Assembly: GCF_001418575.1 (NCBI RefSeq) | Contig: NZ_LIQR01000199.1 | Location: forward strand, 1-34,641 | Length of the DNA: 34,641 nucleotides | DNA from: Peterkaempfera griseoplana | Lineage (GTDB): Bacteria > Actinomycetota > Actinomycetes > Streptomycetales > Streptomycetaceae | Direction: 5' to 3' | Shown here: positions 24,051-31,074 of the stretch, in pieces | Layout: each line of letters starts with the position of its first letter | Position numbering within the stretch: the first letter of the stretch is position 1 | Translations under genes and position numbers: made by a program | Notes under the pieces: generated by a model | Database searches by the model: none | Told to the model about the DNA's origin: nothing | What the model saw: the letters and a program-made list of their open reading frames with translations, nothing else

Positions 24051-25844
24051 TCAGACGGCGGCCGCGCCGTTGCTGTAGCCCTTCATGCTGTAGGTGCCGA
24101 AGCCGTTCTGCACGGGGTCGCCGCTGTCGTTGATGCAGTGCAGGATGCCGCCGCCGCCCGCGCCGTTGAGGCAGACGGTCATCAGGTCGGTGAAGACCAC
24201 GCCCGGGGTGTCGGGGACCTCGTACGCCCGGTCGGTGTAGATGTCGGCCTCGAGGTTGAAGAAGCAGTAGCTGCCCAGGCCCCAGGCGTGGTGGTCGGTG
24301 ACCGAGTCGGCGACCTTGTAGGCGGCGTAGCCGTTGGTGGTGCCGTGCACCCAGGCGGCCTGGGTGGGGACGTCGTAGGGGTGCTCGTTCTGGAAGAAGT
24401 AGGTGCGGCCGTGGTTGCCGTTCCAGAGCACCTCGTACTTCTGGTAGTGCTCGACGAAGAGGCCGTAGACGGTGACCCGGTCGCCGTTGACCAGGAAGCC
24501 GGTGTCGGCGGGGTTGACCGCCCAGCCGACGCTGCCGTCGTTGCCGTGGTCGGCACGCCAGGCCCAGATGTGGTCGACGATCACGTCGTTGCTGTCGATC
24601 TGGACGCTGACCGCGGCGCCGCCGGGCACGGCACCGCCGATCCGGACGAAGACGTCGAAGAGCGCGGTGGGCTGCTCGGCGTGGTTCTTGCGGCTGCGGC
24701 CGTCGCCGACGCGCAGCAGGACGCCGGAGCCGGCGGAGGCGGCCTCCAGGAGCACACCGGCGATGGAGACGTCGCCGACGTCGGCGACCTCGATCAGCGA
24801 GTTGCCGTGGGTGGCCTGGAGGGTGGCCAGGCCCAGGCCGAGGACGACGGTGCCGGGGCGGGACACCTGCAGCGGGGAGGAGAGCCGGTAGACGCCGGGG
24901 GTGAGCAGCAGGTGCCGGCCCTGGGCGAGGGCGCGGTTGATGGTCTCGGCGGTGTCCCCGGGCCGGGCCACATGGAAGCGGGAGAGCGCGATGCCGTGTC
25001 CGGCGGCCTTGCCGGACGCCCAGGTGGTGCCGGTGGAGTCACGGCGCAGGGCGGGCACGAACACCTGGTACGAGCCGTGGGCGTCCACGGTGAGGAACGG
25101 CTTCTCCCGGACGGCGGGGGTGCGGTCGACCGTGGTCATGGGAGGGGTGGGGAAGCTCTGGGCGGGAGCGCCCTGGACGCCGACGAAGACCATGTTCCAG
25201 TTGGCGCCGGTCCAGCTGCCGAAGGTGTCGTTGCGGGAGAGCCACTGCTGCTGCGAACCGGACTCGACCTGGCCGTCCACCACGCTGTCGGCCAGGAACC
25301 CGCCGCTGGACCAGCGGTTGCCGGGCGGGCTGGGCCACAGGGTCATGTTGCCCTTGACGTGGGTGCGGCGCATCGGCGCCGCCTGGGAGACCGCCCAGCG
25401 CTCCAGGCCGTCCGGCGGGACTATGCAGAGGTTCTCGGCGGCACGCCAGAAGTTCTGGGTGCCGTTGCCGCCGAACCACTGGGCGTCCACCGTGACATGC
25501 CCGTTGATCACGACGTCGTCGGGGCTGTCGCCGAGCCCGAGCACATGGGTGTAGAAGCCGACGTTGATGTCGACGTTGTAGCTGCCCGGCATGAAGGCCA
25601 GGGCGTACCGCTCGGTCCCGAACTGGTTGGACTGCTGAACGTTGAACACGGCGTCGACCTGGGCCTGGATCGCCGCGTCGCCCATGGAGGGGTCGAAGAC
25701 GAGGACGTTGGGGCCCAGGTCCGTGTCTCGGCAGGGGGCTGACGACGCGGAGGCTGCCCCGGTGGAGAGGGTGCCGACCAGTGGCAGTGCGGCGGCGACC
25801 GCGGCGCCGCGGAGCACGGTGCGACGGCTGGGGATCACGGACAT
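24051..25844 (-). CDS. Tat-exported GH55-like exo-beta-1,3-glucanase
   Basis: This 597-aa protein has a twin-arginine signal (SRRTVLRGAAVAAALP, then an Ala-rich cleavage region near 34-36), so it is folded before export. The rest is a paired right-handed beta-helix of the pectate-lyase-3/GH55 type. The segment DLGPNVLVFDPSMGDAAIQA and the FGTERYALAFMPGSYNVD run resemble the Streptomyces laminarinase SacteLam55A, often mis-annotated as 'adenylyl cyclase'. Glu465 (FVEHYQ) and Glu487 (QNEHPYD) are 22 residues apart, matching the catalytic Glu480/Glu502 spacing I recall for that enzyme. The expected activity is release of glucose from fungal or algal beta-1,3-glucan. ATG 25844 follows AGGGAG. The promoter carries a LacI-type palindrome. 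Confidence 0.8.
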   Translation of the reverse strand: MSVIPSRRTVLRGAAVAAALPLVGTLSTGAASASSAPCRDTDLGPNVLVFDPSMGDAAIQAQVDAVFNVQQSNQFGTERYALAFMPGSYNVDINVGFYTHVLGLGDSPDDVVINGHVTVDAQWFGGNGTQNFWRAAENLCIVPPDGLERWAVSQAAPMRRTHVKGNMTLWPSPPGNRWSSGGFLADSVVDGQVESGSQQQWLSRNDTFGSWTGANWNMVFVGVQGAPAQSFPTPPMTTVDRTPAVREKPFLTVDAHGSYQVFVPALRRDSTGTTWASGKAAGHGIALSRFHVARPGDTAETINRALAQGRHLLLTPGVYRLSSPLQVSRPGTVVLGLGLATLQATHGNSLIEVADVGDVSIAGVLLEAASAGSGVLLRVGDGRSRKNHAEQPTALFDVFVRIGGAVPGGAAVSVQIDSNDVIVDHIWAWRADHGNDGSVGWAVNPADTGFLVNGDRVTVYGLFVEHYQKYEVLWNGNHGRTYFFQNEHPYDVPTQAAWVHGTTNGYAAYKVADSVTDHHAWGLGSYCFFNLEADIYTDRAYEVPDTPGVVFTDLMTVCLNGAGGGGILHCINDSGDPVQNGFGTYSMKGYSNGAAAV

Positions 25845-25898
25845 GACTCTCCCTGGCGTGGTGGGGTGGAGAGGGGTGACGCTGGTCCTCTGGTGCAA

Positions 25899-25947
25899 GA
25901 GAGCGCTCTCGCGGGGGAAGTGAAGCACTGGGGCTGTACGGCGTCAA
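25899..25947 (-). promoter_or_regulatory. GH55-like gene promoter with LacI-type operator
   Basis: On the minus strand TTGACG (25947-25942), a 17-bp spacer and TTCACT (25924-25919) form a candidate promoter with transcription starting near 25912. The perfect 12-bp palindrome GAGAGCGCTCTC (25910-25899) lies immediately downstream. It has the AGCGCT centre of LacI-family sugar-regulator sites such as the CebR box of streptomycetes. A repressor there would block elongation or open-complex formation until sugar is present. Confidence 0.6.
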
Positions 25948-26092
25948 TAGCCTGTAGACAGGGGAGCTTTCGCTGCTCCGCTGTGTTCAACTGGTGAAGA
26001 TGCGACGTCAGGCCGCCTGTGGTGAAGGTGTCGTCGGGGAATGTCCCGGATCGCACCGGCCTGGCGGTGGCGGCCCTCCTGCGGGGACGCCT

Positions 26093-26146
26093 GCGCCCGG
26101 GATGGTCCGTCCTCCGACCGGCCGGAGGACGGACCATCCCGGGCGC
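26093..26146 (-). terminator. 24-bp perfect hairpin terminator
   Basis: The arms 26093-26116 and 26123-26146 are perfectly complementary over 24 bp around a 6-nt loop (ACCGGC). The hairpin lies 30 bp beyond the stop of the PEBP-like gene and ends its operon. Confidence 0.85.
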
Positions 26147-26175
26147 GCTGTCCGTGCGGGCCGCCCGGCCCGGGC

Positions 26176-26748
26176 TCAGCGTTCGTAGGTGCCGGTCAGC
26201 CGCCCCCGGCCGAGGACGGGAGCGGCGACGCCGGCCAGCAGGGCGCGGGGCCGCAGCCGGTCCACCGCCGCGGCGCCGGTGGAGCCGTCCAGCGGCGCTG
26301 CCAGGGCGAAGAGTTGGAAGACGTAGCGGTGCGGCCCATGGCCCCTGATGGGCGCCGGACCGTGGTAGCCGCGACCGATGGTGGCACGGAGCACCCGCAC
26401 CCCGGCGGCGGGCTGCCTCGCATCGAGGGCGCCGGCGTCGAGGTGGCCGGACGCCGGGTCGATCAGCGCGACGCAGTGCACGGCGGGCCTGTTCAGGGGG
26501 ACGTCCGGATCCTCGACGACCAGGAGGAGCTGGGCGGTCCCGGGCGGCGGAGCCGACCAGGCCAGCCGGGGGGAGAGGTTGTCGCCGCCGATGACCCCGG
26601 CGCAGTGCTTCAGCGGCAGGGGGCCGCCGTCGGCGAAGTCCCCGCTGGTGAGCGCCAGCAGTTCGGGTCCCTGCAGCTGGGGCAGTCGCCACGCCGTGCG
26701 GCCCTCTCCGGCCCTGCGGTTCCTCAGAAGTCGGCCGAGCAGGGTCAT
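26176..26748 (-). CDS. YbhB/YbcL family (PEBP, Raf-kinase-inhibitor-like) protein
   Basis: This 190-aa protein of the phosphatidylethanolamine-binding protein superfamily shows the ligand-pocket motifs VVEDPDVP (DPD-x-P) and GHGPHRYVFQLFAL (GxHR-like). It also has NLSPRLAWSAPPPGT, a family signature. Bacterial members are small soluble proteins of mostly unknown role, some affecting sensitivity to reactive compounds. There is no signal peptide. It is the last gene of a MarR-MFS-isochorismatase-PEBP cluster; its ATG overlaps the isochorismatase-like stop by 4 nt (ATGA, 26745-26748), indicating coupling. Confidence 0.87.
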   Translation of the reverse strand: MTLLGRLLRNRRAGEGRTAWRLPQLQGPELLALTSGDFADGGPLPLKHCAGVIGGDNLSPRLAWSAPPPGTAQLLLVVEDPDVPLNRPAVHCVALIDPASGHLDAGALDARQPAAGVRVLRATIGRGYHGPAPIRGHGPHRYVFQLFALAAPLDGSTGAAAVDRLRPRALLAGVAAPVLGRGRLTGTYER

Positions 26749-27326
26749 CGGGTCGCCTCCACCCGGGTCGCCTCCACCATGGCGATGACCTCGGCGGTGG
26801 TGGCGGTCTCGCCGAGCTTGGGGAAGATGCGCCGGACGCTGTGGCGGTGCGCCTCGGCATCGGGGTCGGTCATGGCGTCGGTGGCCAGCACCACGTGGTA
26901 GCCGTGGTCGGAGGCCGAGCGTGCGGTGGACTCGACGCCGGAACTGGTCGAGATCCCGGCGAGCACGACCTGGGTGACGCCCAGGTCCCGCAGCAGGGTG
27001 TCGAGTCCCGTGTCGTGGAAGGCGCTGCGCCGCCGCTTGGTGATCAGGTGGTCGGTCGGCTGTACGTCCAGTTCGTCGACGAGGTCGGCCCAGCCGGCGG
27101 GCGGTGCGTCACCGCGGCCGGACCGTGCGGACTCGGTACGCCCCGGCGCGCGTCCGGTGACGTTGACCAGGACCACGGGCAGGCGGTGCCGCCGGAACCG
27201 GGCGGCCAGCCGGGCCGCCTGCCCGACGGCACCGGCGACGGGACCGCCGGTGAGGGCCCGGACGATGCCCTTCTGCAGGTCGATCACGACGAGCGCGGAC
27301 ACGGGGTCGATCGTTGTCAGTGCCAT
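26745..27326 (-). CDS. Isochorismatase-like hydrolase family protein lacking the catalytic Cys
   Basis: This 193-aa alpha/beta protein of the cysteine hydrolase (isochorismatase-like) family retains the triad aspartate Asp16 (VVIDLQKGI) and the lysine region (ITKRRRSAF, Lys97). The nucleophile motif, usually GVxTxxCVxxT, reads GISTSSGVESTARSA, so Gly130 stands where Cys is expected. Such variants occur in related actinobacterial proteins and cannot use the standard thiol mechanism; they may bind ligands or use another chemistry. It is cytosolic. It lies between the MFS exporter gene (75-bp gap) and the PEBP-like gene (4-bp overlap). GAGGAG lies 12 nt before ATG. Confidence 0.85.
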   Translation of the reverse strand: MALTTIDPVSALVVIDLQKGIVRALTGGPVAGAVGQAARLAARFRRHRLPVVLVNVTGRAPGRTESARSGRGDAPPAGWADLVDELDVQPTDHLITKRRRSAFHDTGLDTLLRDLGVTQVVLAGISTSSGVESTARSASDHGYHVVLATDAMTDPDAEAHRHSVRRIFPKLGETATTAEVIAMVEATRVEATR

Positions 27327-27401
27327 GGTGGCGGTTGTCTCTCCTCGGAGGTGGTCGGGAGGCCCGTTCGGCCTTCCGGCGGGGCAGGCGGTGGGCCGGT
27401 C

Positions 27402-29165
27402 TCAGCCGCTGGTGCACCTGTCCTGTCGCGTGTGACGGTCACCGGTGGCCGCCTCCTGTCGTCCCGGGTGGGCGGTGGCGGGGCTGTCGCCGCGCAGCAG
27501 GGAGGCGATCGCGGCGAGCAGGGCGAGGGCGGCGCCGAAGGCGAACACGATGACCAGCCCGGAGTGGAAGGGCCCGGAGATCAGGGCCGGGAAGAACTCC
27601 CGTCCGGTCAGGGCCTGTTGCTGCGCCGCCGTCAGGTGGGTCAGGGCGCCGCTGGGCCGGAGCAGGTGCTCGATCGGGTTGACGCCCAGTTGGGCGGCGA
27701 ACAGGGAGGCGACCGGGGGCAGGCTGCCGACCTGGGCGGCGACCGGGGCCGGTACGCCCTGCTGCTGCAGGCCGGCGGCGAGGGAGTGCGGGAGGCTGCC
27801 GGCCAGTCCGGCGATCATGAGGGAGAAGAAGACGCCGATGGAGACGGCGGTGCCGGAGTTCTGGAAGGTGGCACGCATGCCGGAGGCGACACCGCGCAGC
27901 TGCGCGGGCACACTGCCCATGATCGACGAGGAGTTGGGGGAGGCGAACATGCCGCTGGCGATCCCGTTGAGCGCGATCAGCACCGCGAAGGCCCAGTAGG
28001 CGAAGTCGAGGGGGAGGAGCATCAGGCCCAGGAAGCTGGCGCCGAACAGCAGCGCGCCGCCGGTGGACAGGCCCCGGTGGCCGAGCCGGTCGGACAGGTA
28101 CCCGGAGACAGGCCCGGCGGCGAGGAATCCGGCGGTCAGCGGCAGCATGAAGATTCCGGCCCACAGCGGGGTGTCGCCGAAGTCGTAGCCGTGCAGGGGA
28201 AGCCAGATGCCCTGCAGCCAGATGATCAGTACGAACTGCATCCCGCCACGGCCGATCGAGATGGCCAGGCCCGCCAGGTTGCCGAAGGTGAAGGCCCGCA
28301 GACGGAAGAGGGTCAGCTGGATCATCGGCGCACCGACGCGGTTCTCGATGGCGACGAACGCCGCCAGCAGGGCGAGTCCTCCCGCGATCAGCCCGTCGAC
28401 CAGCGGGTTGGCCCAGCCCATGGTGTGCCCGCCGTAGGGCTGGAGGCCGAAGGTGACCGCCATCAGGACCGCGCTCAGGCCCACCGCGAAGGTGATGTTG
28501 CCCCACCAGTCGACCCGGCCGCCGCCCCGCCTGCCGGTCTCACGGAGGGTGCGGTACGCCCAGAGCGTGAAGAACACCCCCACGGGCACGTTCACCCAGA
28601 ACACCGCCCGCCAGTCCCAGGCGGACAGCAGACCGCCCGCGACCAGACCGATGAACATCCCGGCCAGGCCGGCCACCTGGTTGATGCCCAGGGCGAAGCC
28701 GCGCTGCTCGGCGGGGAAGGCGTCGGTCAGGATGGCGGCCGAGTTGGCGGTCAGCATCGAGCCGCCGACGGCCTGCACCACCCGCCAGGCGATCAGCCAC
28801 ATCGCCCCACGGCCGCCGTCGAAGGGGTCGAAGGACAGCAGGACGGAGGCGAAGGTGAAGACCGCGAACCCGGAGTTGTAGATCCGGACCCGGCCGTACA
28901 TGTCGCCCAGGCGGCCCACCGTGACCACCAGGACGGCCTGGACCAGCCGGTACCCCATGATCATCCACAGCAGGTAGGCGATGTTGCCCGGCGCCAACGG
29001 GTCCAGGTGCACACCGCGGAAGATCGCCGGCAGGGCGATCAGCACGATGGAGCCGTCCAGCGCGGACATGAAGACCGCGGCGGTGGTGTTGGTCAGGGCG
29101 GTCCACTTGTACCGGTCGTCACCGGGTGCGGGGTGCGGGGCGCGCGTCGTGGGGGGAGCCGTCAT
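27402..29165 (-). CDS. MFS transporter, DHA2 (14-TM) family
   Basis: This 587-aa drug:H+ antiporter-type permease has about 14 hydrophobic helices. Family markers are the TM1 motif FMSALDGSIVLIALPAI (motif D1-like), motif A GRLGDMYGRVR after TM2, and motif C-like GLVAGGLLSAWDWRAVFWVNVPVG. A second half-repeat contains GPVSGYLSDRLGHRG. A periplasmic loop between TM13 and TM14 (about 470-535) carries a VPAPVAAQVGSLPPVASLF segment often seen in this subfamily. It would export hydrophobic drugs or metabolites using the proton gradient. It follows the MarR gene by 29 bp, so it is probably repressed by that regulator. Confidence 0.93.
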   Translation of the reverse strand: MTAPPTTRAPHPAPGDDRYKWTALTNTTAAVFMSALDGSIVLIALPAIFRGVHLDPLAPGNIAYLLWMIMGYRLVQAVLVVTVGRLGDMYGRVRIYNSGFAVFTFASVLLSFDPFDGGRGAMWLIAWRVVQAVGGSMLTANSAAILTDAFPAEQRGFALGINQVAGLAGMFIGLVAGGLLSAWDWRAVFWVNVPVGVFFTLWAYRTLRETGRRGGGRVDWWGNITFAVGLSAVLMAVTFGLQPYGGHTMGWANPLVDGLIAGGLALLAAFVAIENRVGAPMIQLTLFRLRAFTFGNLAGLAISIGRGGMQFVLIIWLQGIWLPLHGYDFGDTPLWAGIFMLPLTAGFLAAGPVSGYLSDRLGHRGLSTGGALLFGASFLGLMLLPLDFAYWAFAVLIALNGIASGMFASPNSSSIMGSVPAQLRGVASGMRATFQNSGTAVSIGVFFSLMIAGLAGSLPHSLAAGLQQQGVPAPVAAQVGSLPPVASLFAAQLGVNPIEHLLRPSGALTHLTAAQQQALTGREFFPALISGPFHSGLVIVFAFGAALALLAAIASLLRGDSPATAHPGRQEAATGDRHTRQDRCTSG

Positions 29166-29194
29166 AGGCCTTTGTCTCCATGGTTCCGTCGGCG

Positions 29195-29635
29195 TCAGAT
29201 GTTCTGCGCCAGCCGCTCCAGCAGCGGTGCGGCCGCCGCGAGCTGCTCCAGCTCCGCCGGGGTGAAGGTGCCGCTGGTCAGGGCCCTGGCGAGGAGTTCG
29301 GCCCGTGCGTTGCGCTTGTCCTTCAGCGCCCGCCGTCCGGCGGGGGTCACCGTAAGCACCACGCGTCTGCCGTCGTCCGGGTCCGGCCGCCGTTCGACCA
29401 GGCCGCGGGCGCGCAGTGCGCCGAGCGTCGCCCCCATGGCCTGTGCGGTGATCTGCACCTCCCTGGCGAGCGCCGAGGAGGTGGTGGGGCCCGAGCGTTC
29501 CAGCTGTGACAGTGCGGTCCGCTCGGGCATCGTGAGTCCGCCGTCGACCGGCGCCTGGCGCACCCGTCGCACCAGCAGGCTGAGGCTTGACAGCAGCGCT
29601 GAGGCGACCGCCTCGGGGTCCGGTTCCTCGGTCAT
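29195..29635 (-). CDS. MarR family transcriptional regulator
   Basis: This 146-aa winged-helix protein has the MarR core: LTMPERTALSQLERSGPTTS, recognition helix AREVQITAQAMGATLGALR and wing RRPDPDDGRRVVLTVTPAG. It is the first gene of the minus-strand cluster with the MFS exporter and two accessory proteins. A 10-bp-arm inverted repeat (29637-29670) covers its promoter region, consistent with autorepression relieved by a phenolic or drug-like ligand. Confidence 0.92.
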   Translation of the reverse strand: MTEEPDPEAVASALLSSLSLLVRRVRQAPVDGGLTMPERTALSQLERSGPTTSSALAREVQITAQAMGATLGALRARGLVERRPDPDDGRRVVLTVTPAGRRALKDKRNARAELLARALTSGTFTPAELEQLAAAAPLLERLAQNI

Positions 29636-29636
29636 A

Positions 29637-29670
29637 TTGCTAAGGCTACTTTATCAACCTGCCTTAGTAA
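29637..29670. promoter_or_regulatory. MarR-type inverted repeat at the MFS operon promoter
   Basis: TTGCTAAGGC (29637-29646) and GCCTTAGTAA (29661-29670) match as inverted arms at 9 of 10 positions with a 14-bp AT-rich spacer. The block starts 2 bp upstream of the marR ATG and is AT-rich against its surroundings. Confidence 0.6.
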
Positions 29671-29862
29671 ATCGCCCTTTCTCGGGAGCTCCGGCGGAGG
29701 GTGCCCCGGGCGGCCGCGACTGTGATCCCGGTCACTGAACCCCCACTTTCCCCTGGGTGCCTATCGGCCCGGCGGCGATAGCTTCGCTGAGTCCGCACAA
29801 GGGACTTGAAACGCCGGAACACCGGACGCCGGAGCATCCGACGTCGGAACAGGGGAACGAAG

Positions 29863-30681
29863 ATGATCGCGGTGACGGGAGCTACCGGAAACGTCGGGCG
29901 ACCGCTGGTGCGGGCGCTCGCCGAGGCGGGCGAGCAGGTGACGGCCGTGTCGCGCAAGGCGGCGGAGGTGCCGACCGGAGTCCGGTCCCAACAGGCCGAT
30001 CTGACGGAGCCGGAGAGCCTGCGGCCCGCCCTGCGGGGGGCGTCGGCGCTGTTCCTGCTGACACCCCCCGACGTCATGGCGCGCGGCGGCATCGGTGCGG
30101 TGATGGACGTCGTGCGCGAGGCGGGTGTCCGCCGGGTCGTGCTGCTGTCCTCCCAGGGTGTGGGCACCAGCCGGCACCCGTCGGATCTGGAGGACGCCGT
30201 CCGGCGGTCGGGACTGGACTGGACGATGCTGCGGCCCGGCGCCTTCGACTCCAACGCACTCCAGTGGGCCGATGCGATCCGCACCCGGCGGACGGTGGAG
30301 GCGCCGTTCGGCGACGTCGCGCTGCCGGCCGTGGACCCGGCGGACATCGCCGCCGTCGCCGCCGTCGCCCTGCGTGAGCGCGGCCACGAGGGCGGCGTCT
30401 ACACGCTGACCGGCCCCGAGCCGGTCTCTCCCCGGCGGCAGGCGGCAGCGATCGGGGACGCCCTGGGGGAGCCGGTGCGGTTCGTGGAGCTGACCCGCGC
30501 CGAGGCGCGGGACCGGATGCTGGGCTACATGCCCGAGCCGGTGGTGGAGGCCACCCTGGACGTCCTCGGCGTACCCTCCGCCGACGAGCAGCGGGTCAGC
30601 CCCGATGTCGAACGGCTCCTCGGCCGCCCGCCGCGGACCTTCGCCGACTGGGCGGCGCGGAGCGTCGCAGCGTTCAAGTGA
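29863..30681 (+). CDS. NmrA-like NAD(P)-binding protein
   Basis: This 272-aa atypical short-chain dehydrogenase has Rossmann motif VTGATGNVGRPLV (residues 4-16). The 'VRRVVLLSSQGVG' strand, LDWTMLRPGAFDSN and DPADIAAVAAVALRERGHEG are typical NmrA/SDR-a5-like elements. These proteins act as redox sensors or quinone/NAD(P)H oxidoreductases. ATG 29863 is chosen because the Rossmann fold starts there; AGGGGA lies upstream. It is divergent from the MarR-MFS operon (227 bp), so shared control by MarR is possible. A 10-bp hairpin (30694-30717) follows the stop. Confidence 0.87.
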   Translation: MIAVTGATGNVGRPLVRALAEAGEQVTAVSRKAAEVPTGVRSQQADLTEPESLRPALRGASALFLLTPPDVMARGGIGAVMDVVREAGVRRVVLLSSQGVGTSRHPSDLEDAVRRSGLDWTMLRPGAFDSNALQWADAIRTRRTVEAPFGDVALPAVDPADIAAVAAVALRERGHEGGVYTLTGPEPVSPRRQAAAIGDALGEPVRFVELTRAEARDRMLGYMPEPVVEATLDVLGVPSADEQRVSPDVERLLGRPPRTFADWAARSVAAFK

Positions 30682-30693
30682 ACCGTCGGCCCG

Positions 30694-30717
30694 GGGGCGG
30701 CTGGATTCAGCCGCCCC
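30694..30717 (+). terminator. Hairpin terminator of the NmrA-like gene
   Basis: GGGGCGGCTG (30694-30703) pairs with CAGCCGCCCC (30708-30717) around GATT, 12 bp after the stop. Confidence 0.75.
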
Positions 30718-30757
30718 ACCGGGCTCCGTGGGCCGCTGTCCGGTGTCGTCCCCCTTG

Positions 30758-30799
30758 TGACAACGGGGGGTTGACGTGACAACCGGGGGTTGTCATAGT
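30758..30799 (+). promoter_or_regulatory. Promoter overlapped by two abutting 19-bp operators
   Basis: TGACAACCGGGGGTTGTCA (30777-30795) is a perfect 8-bp-arm palindrome. The 19 bp directly before it, TGACAACGGGGGGTTGACG (30758-30776), is the same site with three differences. TTGACG (30771-30776) and CATAGT (30794-30799) are spaced 17 bp apart as -35 and -10. The operators thus occupy the -35 region and the spacer through the -10. The -10 ends 6 nt before the ATG at 30806, predicting a leaderless transcript. Confidence 0.72.
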
Positions 30800-30805
30800 G
30801 GGGCC

Positions 30806-31024
30806 ATGGCGGAGACCAAGGACCTCTCGATGCACCAGCCGGCTTTCGACCGCCTCCGGGAGGTACGTGAGCAGGCAGTCCAGCACGCGCGCCTGGCAAG
30901 GCAGTTCGCAGCAGAACGCCGCGAGCTGATGCAGGCCCTCATCGACCAGGGCGTGTCGCAGGCGGACATCGCCCGGGAGCTGGGAGTGACACGCCAGGCC
31001 ATCCAGAAGATGCTGGCCTGCTAG
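30806..31024 (+). CDS. Small HTH protein, apparently leaderless
   Basis: This 72-aa protein (ATG 30806) has a predicted long N-terminal helix (AFDRLREVREQAVQHARLAR, continuing to about residue 45) rich in charged heptads. A C-terminal helix-turn-helix follows (QADIARELGVTRQAIQKMLAC, about 52-72), resembling sigma-region-4/resolvase-type HTHs. It could dimerise through the helix and bind DNA as an autorepressor at the twin 19-bp palindromes on its own promoter. No Shine-Dalgarno is present. A GTG ten codons upstream falls within the operator and is not preferred. Targets beyond itself are unknown. Confidence 0.75.
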   Translation: MAETKDLSMHQPAFDRLREVREQAVQHARLARQFAAERRELMQALIDQGVSQADIARELGVTRQAIQKMLAC

Positions 31025-31026
31025 AG

Positions 31027-31068
31027 ACCCGGCCACCGCGGCGAAGGCCCGCCGCCTCCCGGCCGGGT
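31027..31068. terminator. Bidirectional hairpin between convergent genes
   Basis: ACCCGGCC (31027-31034) pairs with GGCCGGGT (31061-31068), with an inner GCGGC/GCCGC stem. It lies between the convergent small HTH gene and alpha/beta hydrolase gene and probably terminates both. Confidence 0.6.
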
Positions 31069-31074
31069 GCCCGG

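Noticed and set aside
23844-25742. A 632-codon Val/Gly/Asp-rich frame opposite the GH55-like gene
   Set aside because: It is an antisense shadow; the minus-strand protein has a Tat signal and recognisable GH55 features.
26841-29738. A 965-codon open frame on the plus strand
   Set aside because: It is antisense to the isochorismatase-like, MFS and MarR genes, which have clear motifs. The encoded Gly/Asp/Glu/Gln/His-rich low-complexity sequence is the usual shadow of membrane-protein codons.
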